From assembly GCA_965151315.1 (NCBI GenBank), contig CBCTZG010000053.1, forward strand, positions 1 to 17,997: 17,997 nucleotides of DNA, read 5' to 3'. The notes beneath the pieces are model-generated. The model was given only the letters and a program-made list of their open reading frames with translations, had not been told where the DNA came from and ran no database searches. This document shows, piece after piece, positions 6,762 through 14,707 of the stretch. Positions within the stretch are counted from its first letter, which is position 1; each line of letters starts with the position of its first letter. Both the position numbers and the translations under genes were made by a program. Source of the stretch: Avimonoglobus sp965151315 (GTDB lineage Bacteria; Bacillota; Clostridia; UBA1381).

Positions 6762-6959
6762 ATGCCGAAAATAAAAACACACAGAGGGGCTGCCAAACGA
6801 TTCAATCTTACAAAAAAGGGTAAGGTTAAGATGAACAAATCATTCAGAAGACACATTCTGAACAAGAAGAGCACAAAGCGGAAAAGACACTTAAGAAAGC
6901 AGGCTTACTGCTCCGCGGCCAACGCGGCTGTAATCAAGAAACTGATTCCTTACAAATAA
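6762..6959 (+). CDS. rpmI: 50S ribosomal protein L35
   Basis: This 65-residue, very basic protein begins MPKIKTHRGAAKRF and ends in an IKKLIPYK tail, as L35 does, and has the standard length. It is a structural protein of the large subunit. AGGAG lies 9-10 nt upstream of the ATG. It sits 25 nt after infC and 23 nt before rplT, the conserved IF3-L35-L20 order, and should be controlled by the same attenuated leader. Confidence 0.97.
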   Translation: MPKIKTHRGAAKRFNLTKKGKVKMNKSFRRHILNKKSTKRKRHLRKQAYCSAANAAVIKKLIPYK

Positions 6960-6982
6960 GACTGAAAGAGAGGTAGACACCA

Positions 6983-7336
6983 ATGGCAAGAGTAAAAGGC
7001 GCTTTAAATACAAGAAAAAAACATAAAAAGGTTCTGAAGCTCGCGAAGGGTTTCCGGGGCGGTGAAAGCAGAATCTACCGGACTGCCAACCAGGCGGTTA
7101 TGCGTTCTATGCAGAACGCTTACATCGGCCGGAAGCGCAGAAAACGCGATTTTAGAAGGTTATGGATCTCCAGAATCAGCGCTGCTGCGAAGCAGAACGG
7201 GATGAACTATTCCACCTTCATGAACGGCCTGAAGAAGTCCGGGATTGAAATGAACAGAAAGATGATCTCTGAGATTGCTATCGCTGATCCTGCGGCGTTC
7301 ACCAAGCTGGCTGAAACCGCCAGGGCAGCGCTGTAA
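6983..7336 (+). CDS. rplT: 50S ribosomal protein L20
   Basis: This 117-residue protein begins MARVKGALNTRKKHKKVLK and carries the YRTANQAVMRSMQNAYIGRKRRKRDFR region that contacts 23S rRNA in L20. It is needed for assembly of the large subunit and, in Firmicutes, also binds the infC leader to limit its own operon. AGAGAGG precedes the ATG. A very strong terminator follows 17 nt after the stop, so the operon ends here. Confidence 0.97.
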   Translation: MARVKGALNTRKKHKKVLKLAKGFRGGESRIYRTANQAVMRSMQNAYIGRKRRKRDFRRLWISRISAAAKQNGMNYSTFMNGLKKSGIEMNRKMISEIAIADPAAFTKLAETARAAL

Positions 7337-7353
7337 TTGAACGAAAACACGGT

Positions 7354-7390
7354 TAGGATCTGCATCGAAACGATGCAGATCCTATTTTTT
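7354..7390 (+). terminator. Terminator of the infC operon
   Basis: A perfect 14-bp stem (7354-7367 with 7371-7384) with an AAA loop, followed by six Ts. Confidence 0.95.
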
Positions 7391-7539
7391 AATGTTCAGA
7401 CTTTTGCTTAGAATAGGGCGGCGGTTTGGTCTATTAGAAGGCTAGGAATTACTATTTTTACTTACATAGTTTTTTCCGAAAACATGTATAAAAATTTCTT
7501 TTTTGTTCAAACTATCTGTACAGAAAGGAAGTGATTACC

Positions 7540-7659
7540 GTGGAAAAAAACAATCAGCAAAACAAAAACAACAATCAACAGCAGAACAACAACCAGCAGA
7601 ATCAAAAGCAGAATAATAACCAGAACCAGAACCAGAAGGACAATAATAACAACAGATAA
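7540..7659 (+). CDS. 39-residue Asn/Gln-rich microprotein
   Basis: A GTG start at 7540 with AAGGAAGTGA about 8 nt upstream opens a 39-residue frame of 19 Asn and 12 Gln, plus a few Lys and single Glu, Asp and Arg residues, ending in TAA at 7657-7659. It has no hydrophobic segment and no Cys. A terminator follows 15 nt later. The good ribosome binding site, the terminator and the extreme biased composition support a real gene. Gln/Asn-rich small proteins occur among spore proteins of Firmicutes (gamma-type small acid-soluble proteins), but this one is shorter and lacks their recognisable repeats, so no function is assigned. The AT-rich 150 nt upstream shows no promoter I trust. It could also be a low-complexity frame without a role. 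Confidence 0.55.
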   Translation: MEKNNQQNKNNNQQQNNNQQNQKQNNNQNQNQKDNNNNR

Positions 7660-7674
7660 ACATATCTATTCTGC

Positions 7675-7708
7675 AAAAAAAATCCCTGTTTGAAACAGGG
7701 ATTTTTTC
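7675..7708. terminator. Bidirectional terminator between the microprotein and prfB
   Basis: AATCCCTGTT (7681-7690), loop TGA, AACAGGGATT (7694-7703), flanked by A-runs on the left and T-runs on the right, so it works for the plus-strand gene and for prfB on the minus strand. Confidence 0.9.
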
Positions 7709-7721
7709 ATTCCAATCCATT

Positions 7722-8841
7722 TTATTTTTCCAGCTGTCCCAGGCTGGCCGCTTTTAAATAGGCATTGATAAAACCGTTCAGGTCGCCGTCCATAACAGCG
7801 CTGATATTACCCATTTCAAAGCCGGTTCGATGGTCTTTCACCAAAGTATACGGATGGAATACATAAGAGCGGATCTGGCTGCCCCACGCGATTTCCTTCT
7901 GCACACCCTTGATATCCTCGATCTTCTCCTTCTGCTGCTGTTCAGCGATTTCTGCCAGCTTGGACTTTAACATCCGCATAGCGTATTCCCGGTTCTGATG
8001 CTGAGAACGCTGGGTCTGGCAGGACACCACAACCCCGGTGGGAATATGAGTGATCCGCACGGCAGAGTCAGTTTTGTTGATGTGCTGTCCGCCCGCACCG
8101 CTGGCCCGGTAGGTATCTACATGGATATCCTCCGGCCGAATATTGATTTCCACGTCATCGTCGATCTCCGGCATAACCTCAATCGAAGCAAAGGATGTAT
8201 GCCGCCGCCCGGAAGCGTCAAAGGGGGAAATCCGCACCAGGCGATGCACACCCTTTTCTGCCTTCAGATATCCGTAGGCATTCAGGCCGCTGACCATAAT
8301 GGTGGCGCTTTTGACCCCAGCGTCATCCCCAGGAAGCATATCCAGCGTAGAGGCCGTGTAGCCGTTTTTCTGCGCGTACATCTGGTACATCCGGATCAGC
8401 ATCTCGCACCAGTCCTGGGCCTCCGTACCGCCTGCGCCGGCGTGGAATGTCATGATGGCATTGTTTTTATCATAATGCCCGGAAAGCAGCGTCTCCAGGG
8501 TCATCTTCTCCAGTTCCTGGCAGACGTCCTCCACAGCCGTTTTAACCTCCGGGAGCATGGTTTCGTCGTTCTCCTCGTCCGCCAGCTCAATCAGCGTCAG
8601 GGTATCCTCCCACGCCCCCTTCAGGCTATCGTACCGGGCCACCTTATCTTTGAGCTGCTTTGTTTTCTGCAGCACCTTTTGGGAGTTTTCTACATCATCC
8701 CAAAAACCGCTGGCCATGGCCTGGCCTTCCAGTTCTTTAATTTCCGCCAGTGTGCCGGCAATGTCAAAGTGAATCCCTCAGATCTGTAATGTTTTTTTCC
8801 AGCCCTTGCAGCTGGAGCCGATACTGCTCGTATTCTAACAT
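7722..8841 (-). CDS. prfB: Peptide chain release factor 2, made by programmed +1 frameshift
   Basis: RF2 recognises UGA and UAA in the ribosomal A site and triggers peptide release. The gene starts at ATG 8841 (AAGGATG upstream), reads 25 codons to CTT (8769..8767) and meets an in-frame TGA (8766..8764). Skipping the T at 8766 continues with GAC ATT GCC and gives a 372-residue protein, normal for RF2. The site CTT TGA C with upstream GAGGGA is the classic RF2 autoregulatory frameshift. The stop-codon tripeptide SPF (about 205-207) identifies RF2 rather than RF1, and GGQ (about 250-252) is the peptidyl hydrolysis motif. A shorter start at ATG 8717 would lose the N-terminal 41 residues. It lies 13 nt after the WG-repeat gene and ends at a bidirectional terminator. 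Confidence 0.95.
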
Positions 8842-8854
8842 TTCTTCACATCCT

Positions 8855-10483
8855 TTAATATGTTATCACAATTTTTTGGGTGGTATCCTCCCATTGGACA
8901 TCCGCCCCCAGCGCCTCCATTACAAACCGCAGAGGCGCGTAGATCCGGTCGTTGATAATTTCCGCCGGTCCAGCCAGCGGCACAGCTTCCCCGTCGATCC
9001 ATGCCTGGCCGCTGCCAGCCTGCATTGTCACGGTCTTCCCATCCCGGGTAAACCGGGCGGTTTTTTGCTCTGGCTGCCATTCCGTCCGGCCGCCCATCTC
9101 CTCCACCAGTGCCCGCATGGGCAGATATGTAGTGTCCCCGATCAGCGTCGGCGCCGCGTCTAAGGAAATATATTCGCCTGTATACATATCATAGGTGCCG
9201 ATCTGTAAAACCATATACCGTTCCGCAGCCGGCGGATTATAATCTAAGTTCAGCGGGTTCACAAACGGCTCCCGTACGCCGCCTTTTTCCATATAGGCCT
9301 CACCGCTGACCGGCCATTCGATGGCGTCGTATTCCGCCGGGATCACAAACTGCCCCCTGGTATTGATACAGCCGTATTTCCCATTTTCCCGGACCACCGC
9401 CAGGCCGCCCCGGAACCAAAATGCCTCCTCGTACTGGGGCGGGATGATCTCCCGGCCGGTCTGGTCGATATAGCCGTATAACCCATCCCGCTTCACCGCA
9501 CGGGGTATTCCCTGGGCATAAATCGATCCCATCTCCTCATAAACCGGCGGCACGGTAACGGAAAAATCCGTTCCCAGCAGGCCGTACTTCCCATCCAGCT
9601 TTACCTGGTATCCATCCGGTTCTTCCCAGATCTCCTCATATATGCAGGGTACCTGTTCCCCCGCGGGCGTTAAGATCCCGTAATATCCGCCGAAAGACGC
9701 AATAACCCGGTCCGATGCTGTCTGGCTCACACGCAGTTCGTCAAATACGCAGGCCAGCATCACGCTGCCGTCTAAATTATATAAGCCTTGTTTCCCATCT
9801 TTCTGCACCCGGAACCGGCGGACGCCGGGCTCCATCTGCACCGCGTAAATGTCGTCGTATTCCAGCGGCAGGATCGGCGTACCGTCGTAGCGGAATACAC
9901 CCTTCTTCCCAGACTGGGAAACAATGAAGCAATTGTCATACTGCGTCTGCTCAATCGAGTCATACGGCCCGCCAAATACTTCTTCAAACTGCCGGTTGAT
10001 CACAGAAAAGGTGTTGGCGCGGATCACCAGGGCGTGCCCATCCCGAAATATGTCCAGCCGGTCGGCCCCGTCAATCCAATGGATCACCGGCGTCCCATCC
10101 GGGTTCCTGGATTGAAGCGGGTTTTCCATATAGCCCCATCTGCCGTCCTTTTTCACCGGTGCAAGGCCGTCGCCGCCCCGGCTGAATTCCACCGTTTCTT
10201 CATATTCCAGCGGCACCAGGATGTTCCCGTCATGATCCACATAGCCATATTTCCCATCCTTGGCGATAATCGCTACGCCTTCACTGAAAGCGGATAATAC
10301 GTCATATTCAATGGGGACAACAATATTTCCATCCATATCAATATAGCCGCATTTGCCATCCTCCCGGACAAACCGGAGCCCGTCGTATAGCGGGCTGTCG
10401 GAAATTTCCCGGGCCGCCAATCCTGCTGCCGGCGCCATGAAAAGCGCGGCGGCCGCGAAAGCGGCAATCCACCTCTTAACCAT
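8855..10483 (-). CDS. Secreted WG-repeat protein with C-terminal copper amine oxidase N-like domain
   Basis: This 542-residue protein starts at ATG 10483, 7 nt after GGGAGG; the frame stays open to 10651 but inside secA. Residues 1-24 form a signal peptide (VKR, then an Ala-rich hydrophobic core, cleavage near AGLAA). About eight imperfect WG repeats of the type GKYGYVDHDGNILVPLEYE fill residues about 30-400. Residues about 422-542 contain two copies of the YLPMRALVEEMGG / YAPLRFVMEALGA motif of the Cu_amine_oxidN1 fold, a non-catalytic domain common on clostridial surface proteins. It is therefore a probable exported or wall-associated beta-rich protein; ligand unknown. Unusually, it lies between secA (34 nt upstream) and prfB (13 nt downstream) in one tight minus-strand unit. 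Confidence 0.88.
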   Translation of the reverse strand: MVKRWIAAFAAAALFMAPAAGLAAREISDSPLYDGLRFVREDGKCGYIDMDGNIVVPIEYDVLSAFSEGVAIIAKDGKYGYVDHDGNILVPLEYEETVEFSRGGDGLAPVKKDGRWGYMENPLQSRNPDGTPVIHWIDGADRLDIFRDGHALVIRANTFSVINRQFEEVFGGPYDSIEQTQYDNCFIVSQSGKKGVFRYDGTPILPLEYDDIYAVQMEPGVRRFRVQKDGKQGLYNLDGSVMLACVFDELRVSQTASDRVIASFGGYYGILTPAGEQVPCIYEEIWEEPDGYQVKLDGKYGLLGTDFSVTVPPVYEEMGSIYAQGIPRAVKRDGLYGYIDQTGREIIPPQYEEAFWFRGGLAVVRENGKYGCINTRGQFVIPAEYDAIEWPVSGEAYMEKGGVREPFVNPLNLDYNPPAAERYMVLQIGTYDMYTGEYISLDAAPTLIGDTTYLPMRALVEEMGGRTEWQPEQKTARFTRDGKTVTMQAGSGQAWIDGEAVPLAGPAEIINDRIYAPLRFVMEALGADVQWEDTTQKIVITY

Positions 10484-10517
10484 AGCTTTTCCTCCCTTGC
10501 CATCCGGGCGCTGCAGG

Positions 10518-13235
10518 TTATCTCCCGCAGCAGTGCTTATACTTCTTGCCGCTGCCACAGGGGCAGGGGTCGTTGCGCCCCGGCGTCTTTTTCGCCTTGG
10601 CGGGCTGTTTCCCCAGGGAACCGTCGCCGCCGGTGTCCACCGGTTTGGCAACCTGTTCCCGCTTAATTTCTACTCTGGGCCGGGCAAAGAGGATGTACCG
10701 GACGGTATCCCGTTTGATGGCCTCTAACATACCCTCGTACAGCTCGCTGCCCACAGTCCTGTATTCCACAACCGGGTCGTGCTGGCCGTAAGCCCTAAGG
10801 CCGATTTCCCGCTTCACATGCTCCATCTCGTCTAAGTGATCCATCCACAGGGTGTCTACCACCCGGAGCATAATCACCCGTTCCAGTTCCCGCATGTTCG
10901 GCCCGAAGATTTCTTCCTGCTCCGCATACCGCTTGTGGGCGATGGCCAAAAGCTGCTCCTTCATCTCCGCCTTATTGATGACCTCCAGCTCTTCCGGCGG
11001 GATCTCAAATTCACCCTGGGCGTTTAGGGTGTTATTGGCAAATTCATACAGCGCTTTCAGGTTCCAGTTTTCTGGAATATCTGTAATACCGATATAGTCG
11101 TCCAGCGCCGTGTCAATAACAGCTTCCATCATCCCTTTAATGGTTCCGCTGATATCGTTGCCGTCCAAAACTTCCTGGCGCTGCCGGTAGATGATCTTCC
11201 GCTGCTCGTTCATAACTTCGTCATACTGGAGCACATGCTTCCGGGAGTCAAAATTCCGGCTTTCCAAATTCTTCTGGGCGTTTTCAATGGCCTTGGTCAG
11301 CATCTTAGCCTCGATGGGCTGATCCTCCTCTAAGCCCAGGGTCTCCACCATCCGCTTTACCCGTTCCGAGCCAAAGATCCGCATCAGGTCGTCCTCTAAC
11401 GATAAGAAGAACTTAGAAGCGCCTGGGTCGCCCTGCCGGCCGGCCCGGCCCCGGAGCTGGTTGTCGATCCGCCGGGATTCATGGCGCTCCGTGCCGATGA
11501 TATATAAACCGCCGGCCTTGCGCACCTCTTCCTGCTCATCCTGCATCTGATCCTTGAATTTCTGGTAGTATTCCTGATAAAGCCGTCTTGCCTCAATAAT
11601 CTCTTCATCGTCTGTTTCCGCATAGCCAGTGGCTTCCGCGATCAGTTCCTCAGGCATCCCCTGCTTGGCCAATTCGTGCTTTGCCATATACTCGGCGTTT
11701 CCGCCTAAGATAATATCCGTACCGCGGCCCGCCATGTTGGTGGCAATCGTGACGGCGCCCTTTTTGCCGGCCTGGGCCACGATCTCCGCCTCCTTGGCGT
11801 GGAACTTGGCGTTTAAGACCTCATGCTTGATGCCCTGGCGCTTCAAAAGCGCGGACAAAGCTTCTGATTTATCAATATTCACTGTGCCCACCAGCACGGG
11901 CTGGCCCTTCTCGTGGCAAGCCTTGATTTGCTCGATCACCGCGTTGAATTTGCCGGCCTCTGTTTTGTAGACCACATCATGCTCGTCAATTCTGGCAATG
12001 GGCTTGTTGGTCGGCACAGCCACAACGTCCAGCCGATAAATCTGCTGGAATTCCTCTTCCTCTGTCAGCGCCGTACCGGTCATACCGGACAGCTTATGGT
12101 ACAGCCGGAAAAAGTTCTGGAAGGTGATGGTAGCCAGGGTCCGGCTTTCATTTTCCACCTTAACCCCTTCCTTGGCCTCAATCGCCTGATGGAGCCCGTC
12201 AGAATACCGCCGTCCGGGCATGATCCGGCCCGTAAACTCATCTACGATCATAACCTGGCCGTCCGTTACCACATATTGCTTGTCCCGGTGCATCACACCG
12301 TTGGCCTGGAGGGCCTGGTTGATGTGGTGCTGAATTTTCATATTGGCGGGATCCGAAAGGTTGTCGATCCCAAAGGCCTGTTCCGCCTTCGCGATACCGC
12401 TGTCTGTCAGCATAGCGGTCCGGGCCTTTTCGTCCACAATATAATCGCCGTCGACATCCTCGTCTAACTGCTTATCGTCATGCTCAGTAACCACGACCTT
12501 CCGCAGACGTTTGACAAACGCGTCCGCCGCCCGGTACAGGTCGTTGGCCCCCTCGCCCATGCCGGAAATGATCAACGGCGTCCTTGCCTCGTCGATCAAA
12601 ATGGAGTCCACCTCGTCCACAATGGCATAGTTATGCCCCCGCTGCACCATCTGTTCCTTGTAGATCACCATGTTGTCCCGCAGATAGTCAAAGCCCAGCT
12701 CGTTGTTTGTCCCATAGGTAATGTCACAGGCGTAAGCCGCTCTGCGCTGGTCATTATCCAAGTCGTGGATGATCAAGCCCACTGACAGACCCAAAAACCG
12801 GTACACCTTTCCCATCCATTCACTGTCACGCTTGGCCAGGTAATCGTTTACGGTAACGATATGTACCCCCTTGCCAGTCAGCGCGTTCAGATAAGCCGGC
12901 AGCGTAGAAACCAGCGTCTTTCCTTCACCGGTTTTCATTTCTGCGATCCGGCCCTGGTGCAGAATAATACCGCCGATGACCTGCACCGGGAAATGCTTCA
13001 TGCCCAAAACCCGGAAGCTGGCTTCCCGCATTACCGCAAACGCTTCCGGAAGCAGACCGTCCAAAGTTTCTCCCTGCCCCAGCCGGGATTTGAATTCCTC
13101 GGTCTTCTGCCGCAGCTCGTGGTCAGACAGCCGCTCCATTTCGCCCTCCAAGGCCAGGACCTGATCCGCGATAGGCCGCACCCGCTTGAGCTCGCGGTCG
13201 GAATACGATCCGAACAGTTTATCTATCAATCCCAT
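10518..13235 (-). CDS. secA: Preprotein translocase ATPase SecA
   Basis: SecA drives export of unfolded preproteins through SecYEG by ATP hydrolysis. The start is ATG 13235 (MGLIDKLFGS, the usual SecA beginning), with AGGAG 7 nt upstream; the open frame extends 19 codons further without support. The 905-residue protein has Walker A GEGKT (103-107), Walker B region DEVDSILIDEART (207-219), a GMTGTA motif and the second nucleotide-binding fold with RGTDI and the QLRGRAGRQGD motif. A C-terminal zinc-binding tail with CPCGSGKKYKHCC (891-903) should bind SecB-like partners or ribosomes. All catalytic motifs are present. It heads a likely secA-WG protein-prfB operon; secA next to prfB is the arrangement in Bacillus subtilis. 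Confidence 0.97.
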   Translation of the reverse strand: MGLIDKLFGSYSDRELKRVRPIADQVLALEGEMERLSDHELRQKTEEFKSRLGQGETLDGLLPEAFAVMREASFRVLGMKHFPVQVIGGIILHQGRIAEMKTGEGKTLVSTLPAYLNALTGKGVHIVTVNDYLAKRDSEWMGKVYRFLGLSVGLIIHDLDNDQRRAAYACDITYGTNNELGFDYLRDNMVIYKEQMVQRGHNYAIVDEVDSILIDEARTPLIISGMGEGANDLYRAADAFVKRLRKVVVTEHDDKQLDEDVDGDYIVDEKARTAMLTDSGIAKAEQAFGIDNLSDPANMKIQHHINQALQANGVMHRDKQYVVTDGQVMIVDEFTGRIMPGRRYSDGLHQAIEAKEGVKVENESRTLATITFQNFFRLYHKLSGMTGTALTEEEEFQQIYRLDVVAVPTNKPIARIDEHDVVYKTEAGKFNAVIEQIKACHEKGQPVLVGTVNIDKSEALSALLKRQGIKHEVLNAKFHAKEAEIVAQAGKKGAVTIATNMAGRGTDIILGGNAEYMAKHELAKQGMPEELIAEATGYAETDDEEIIEARRLYQEYYQKFKDQMQDEQEEVRKAGGLYIIGTERHESRRIDNQLRGRAGRQGDPGASKFFLSLEDDLMRIFGSERVKRMVETLGLEEDQPIEAKMLTKAIENAQKNLESRNFDSRKHVLQYDEVMNEQRKIIYRQRQEVLDGNDISGTIKGMMEAVIDTALDDYIGITDIPENWNLKALYEFANNTLNAQGEFEIPPEELEVINKAEMKEQLLAIAHKRYAEQEEIFGPNMRELERVIMLRVVDTLWMDHLDEMEHVKREIGLRAYGQHDPVVEYRTVGSELYEGMLEAIKRDTVRYILFARPRVEIKREQVAKPVDTGGDGSLGKQPAKAKKTPGRNDPCPCGSGKKYKHCCGR

Positions 13236-13297
13236 ACTCTCACTCCTATGAAGATTAGTTCTCGTCATACGGTTTCCCGTATAACATACCATTTTCT

Positions 13298-13306
13298 ATT
13301 ATAACA
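13298..13306 (-). promoter_or_regulatory. Extended -10 promoter of secA
   Basis: On the minus strand TGTTATAAT: TATAAT (13303..13298) with extended TG; the -35 is poor. The start falls near 13291, giving a leader of about 55 nt that contains a small hairpin, ATACGG/CCGTAT (13267-13282). Confidence 0.65.
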
Positions 13307-13374
13307 CAACCGTCCAAAAAATACTACACTTTTTTGTAAATAATTGAGAATTTGTTTTCCACAGCGGCTATCTC

Positions 13375-13404
13375 TTGCGTACCCCGGGGAATTTGTGGTA
13401 TACT
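13375..13404 (+). promoter_or_regulatory. Promoter of the aldo/keto reductase
   Basis: TTGCGT (13375-13380), 18 nt, TATACT (13399-13404) with extended TG. Divergent from the secA promoter about 70 bp away. Confidence 0.65.
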
Positions 13405-13446
13405 GATAGAAAAACAAATGAAAGATAGAAAGGAATTGCGTGATTT

Positions 13447-14409
13447 ATGGAATACATCCGCTTGCAGAATATAAAAACACCTCTGTCCCAGATCGTTTTG
13501 GGTACAGACCACTTCGGCACCACCCGATCCAAGGAGACCGCCTTTGCCATCATGGACGAATACTGGGCCCGGGGCGGCAATGTTTTTGACACAGCCCGGA
13601 TTTACGGTGCCTGGCTTCCCGGCGGGGACGGCGCCAGCGAGAGCTGTGTGGGCGAATATGTAAAAAGCCGCGGGATCCGGGAAAAATGCGTCATTTCCTC
13701 CAAGGCCGCCCATCCGCCCCTGGGGGATATGCACACCGGCCGGCTGAGCCGGGCCGAGATCGAATCCGACGTAGACGTGGGACTTTCTAAGCTGGGAATG
13801 GATCATATGGACATCCTCTGGCTCCACCGGGACGATCCTGCCCGGCCGGTAGAGGATATTATGAATACCTTGGACGGCCTGGTGAAAAAAGGTAAAATCC
13901 TGGCTTACGGGGCTTCCAACTGGACGGCAGACCGGATTGCAGAGGCCAACCAATACGCCGTGTCCAGCGGGATTCTCCCCTTTGCCGCCAGCCAGATCCA
14001 GTGGTCCCTGGCCCAGAGCCACGGTATGGCCGACGATACATTGGTGCTGATGAACCCGCAGGAGGAGGCTTTCTATGCCCGTACCGGCCTGCCAGTTTTT
14101 GCTTTTTCCGCCCAAGCCAAGGGCTTTTTTGAGAAATACCGCCAGGGACGGCTGGAGGGCAAAGCCTATGACCGGTATCTCTCCGACGAAAATACAGCCC
14201 GGTATCAGCGTTTGCTGGCTATCAGCCAGCAAACCGGGATTTCCCTGTCCGCCTTATCCATTGCCTATCTCATGAGCAATGAATCGTTCCCGGCCTTCCC
14301 TATCATCGGCGCTTCCCGGCCGGAACAGATCGCGGAATCTATGGAAATCGCCGATCATCCCATCCCCCAGGCCATCCGCGCCTGGCGCCAGGCCGACGCT
14401 GTCCGGTAA
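13447..14409 (+). CDS. Aldo/keto reductase family oxidoreductase
   Basis: This 320-residue cytoplasmic protein should be a TIM-barrel NADPH-dependent reductase of carbonyl compounds or sugars. The catalytic tetrad is visible: Asp48 and Tyr53 in FDTARIYG, Lys86 in SSKAAH and His127 in LWLHRDD. The cofactor-side signature YGASNW (about 157-162) and the late IIGASRPEQI motif are also present. It is nearest in style to the aryl-alcohol dehydrogenase-like/YajO group, but the substrate cannot be told. AGGAA precedes the ATG by about 11 nt. It is monocistronic between its own promoter and a bidirectional terminator and runs toward the alpha-mannosidase gene. A long antisense frame across it (13324-14232) has no family signatures and is a shadow. 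Confidence 0.9.
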   Translation: MEYIRLQNIKTPLSQIVLGTDHFGTTRSKETAFAIMDEYWARGGNVFDTARIYGAWLPGGDGASESCVGEYVKSRGIREKCVISSKAAHPPLGDMHTGRLSRAEIESDVDVGLSKLGMDHMDILWLHRDDPARPVEDIMNTLDGLVKKGKILAYGASNWTADRIAEANQYAVSSGILPFAASQIQWSLAQSHGMADDTLVLMNPQEEAFYARTGLPVFAFSAQAKGFFEKYRQGRLEGKAYDRYLSDENTARYQRLLAISQQTGISLSALSIAYLMSNESFPAFPIIGASRPEQIAESMEIADHPIPQAIRAWRQADAVR

Positions 14410-14417
14410 AGGATTCT

Positions 14418-14455
14418 AAAAAAGCCAGAAAGCGATTATGCTTTCTGGCTTTTTT
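14418..14455. terminator. Bidirectional terminator after the aldo/keto reductase
   Basis: GCCAGAAAGC (14424-14433), loop GATTAT, GCTTTCTGGC (14440-14449), with an A-run before and six Ts after. It also suits transcripts coming from the mannosidase side. Confidence 0.93.
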
Positions 14456-14495
14456 ATATTTGTACAAAGAATCTGCCGTCAATCCCAAAGGGTAA

Positions 14496-14620
14496 GCCCG
14501 TAACGGCATGCAGCCACGCTAACGCCTCTTACCGGCGGGCCGCTCATCCCGCGAAAGGAAAATCCTAAGCTTCATTTTACGATCCATAGCCATATGCCCG
14601 TAACAGCTGGGCATACAGCC
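14496..14620. repeat. Degenerate direct repeat about 100 bp apart
   Basis: GCCCGTAAC occurs at 14496-14504 and 14596-14604. GGCATGCAGCC (14505-14515) and GGCATACAGCC (14610-14620) follow each, the second after 5 extra bases. In the second copy, CATAGCC/GGCTATG (14585-14591, 14626-14632) and TATGCCC/GGGCATA (14593-14599, 14609-14615) nest into a long hairpin. No known repeat family recognised. Confidence 0.4.
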
Positions 14621-14685
14621 AGTAAGGCTATGCCTCCAAAAGCAATTCCCTTTTTTATTCCCGCATCTTTTTTTCCGCGTCCCAT
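14572..14685 (-). CDS. Possible 37-residue single-span membrane peptide
   Basis: An ATG at 14685, 22 nt after the mannosidase stop, opens a frame MGRGKKDAGIKKG followed by a hydrophobic stretch of about 22 residues (IAFGGIALLAVCPAVTGIWLWIV) ending in Lys. The basic head, one membrane span and basic tail resemble small membrane peptides. Against it, the only Shine-Dalgarno-like sequence (GAGGGG) is about 17 nt upstream, though a GGGG/CCCC hairpin could shorten the distance. It overlaps a different 60-codon frame (14519-14701) of random composition. Function unknown. Confidence 0.3.
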   Translation of the reverse strand: MGRGKKDAGIKKGIAFGGIALLAVCPAVTGIWLWIVK

Positions 14686-14707
14686 ACGTGGGGTGTGCCA
14701 AATCCCC

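Noticed and set aside
7998..8789. 263-codon plus-strand open frame opposite prfB
   Set aside because: No family signatures; complementary to a clear RF2 gene.
13324..14232. 302-codon minus-strand open frame across the aldo/keto reductase gene
   Set aside because: It is antisense to a protein with a full catalytic tetrad, shows no family motif, and is explained by GC-rich codons of the real gene.
14519..14701. 60-codon minus-strand frame after the mannosidase
   Set aside because: Composition looks random and there is no ribosome binding site; the overlapping 37-residue frame has a better membrane-peptide pattern.
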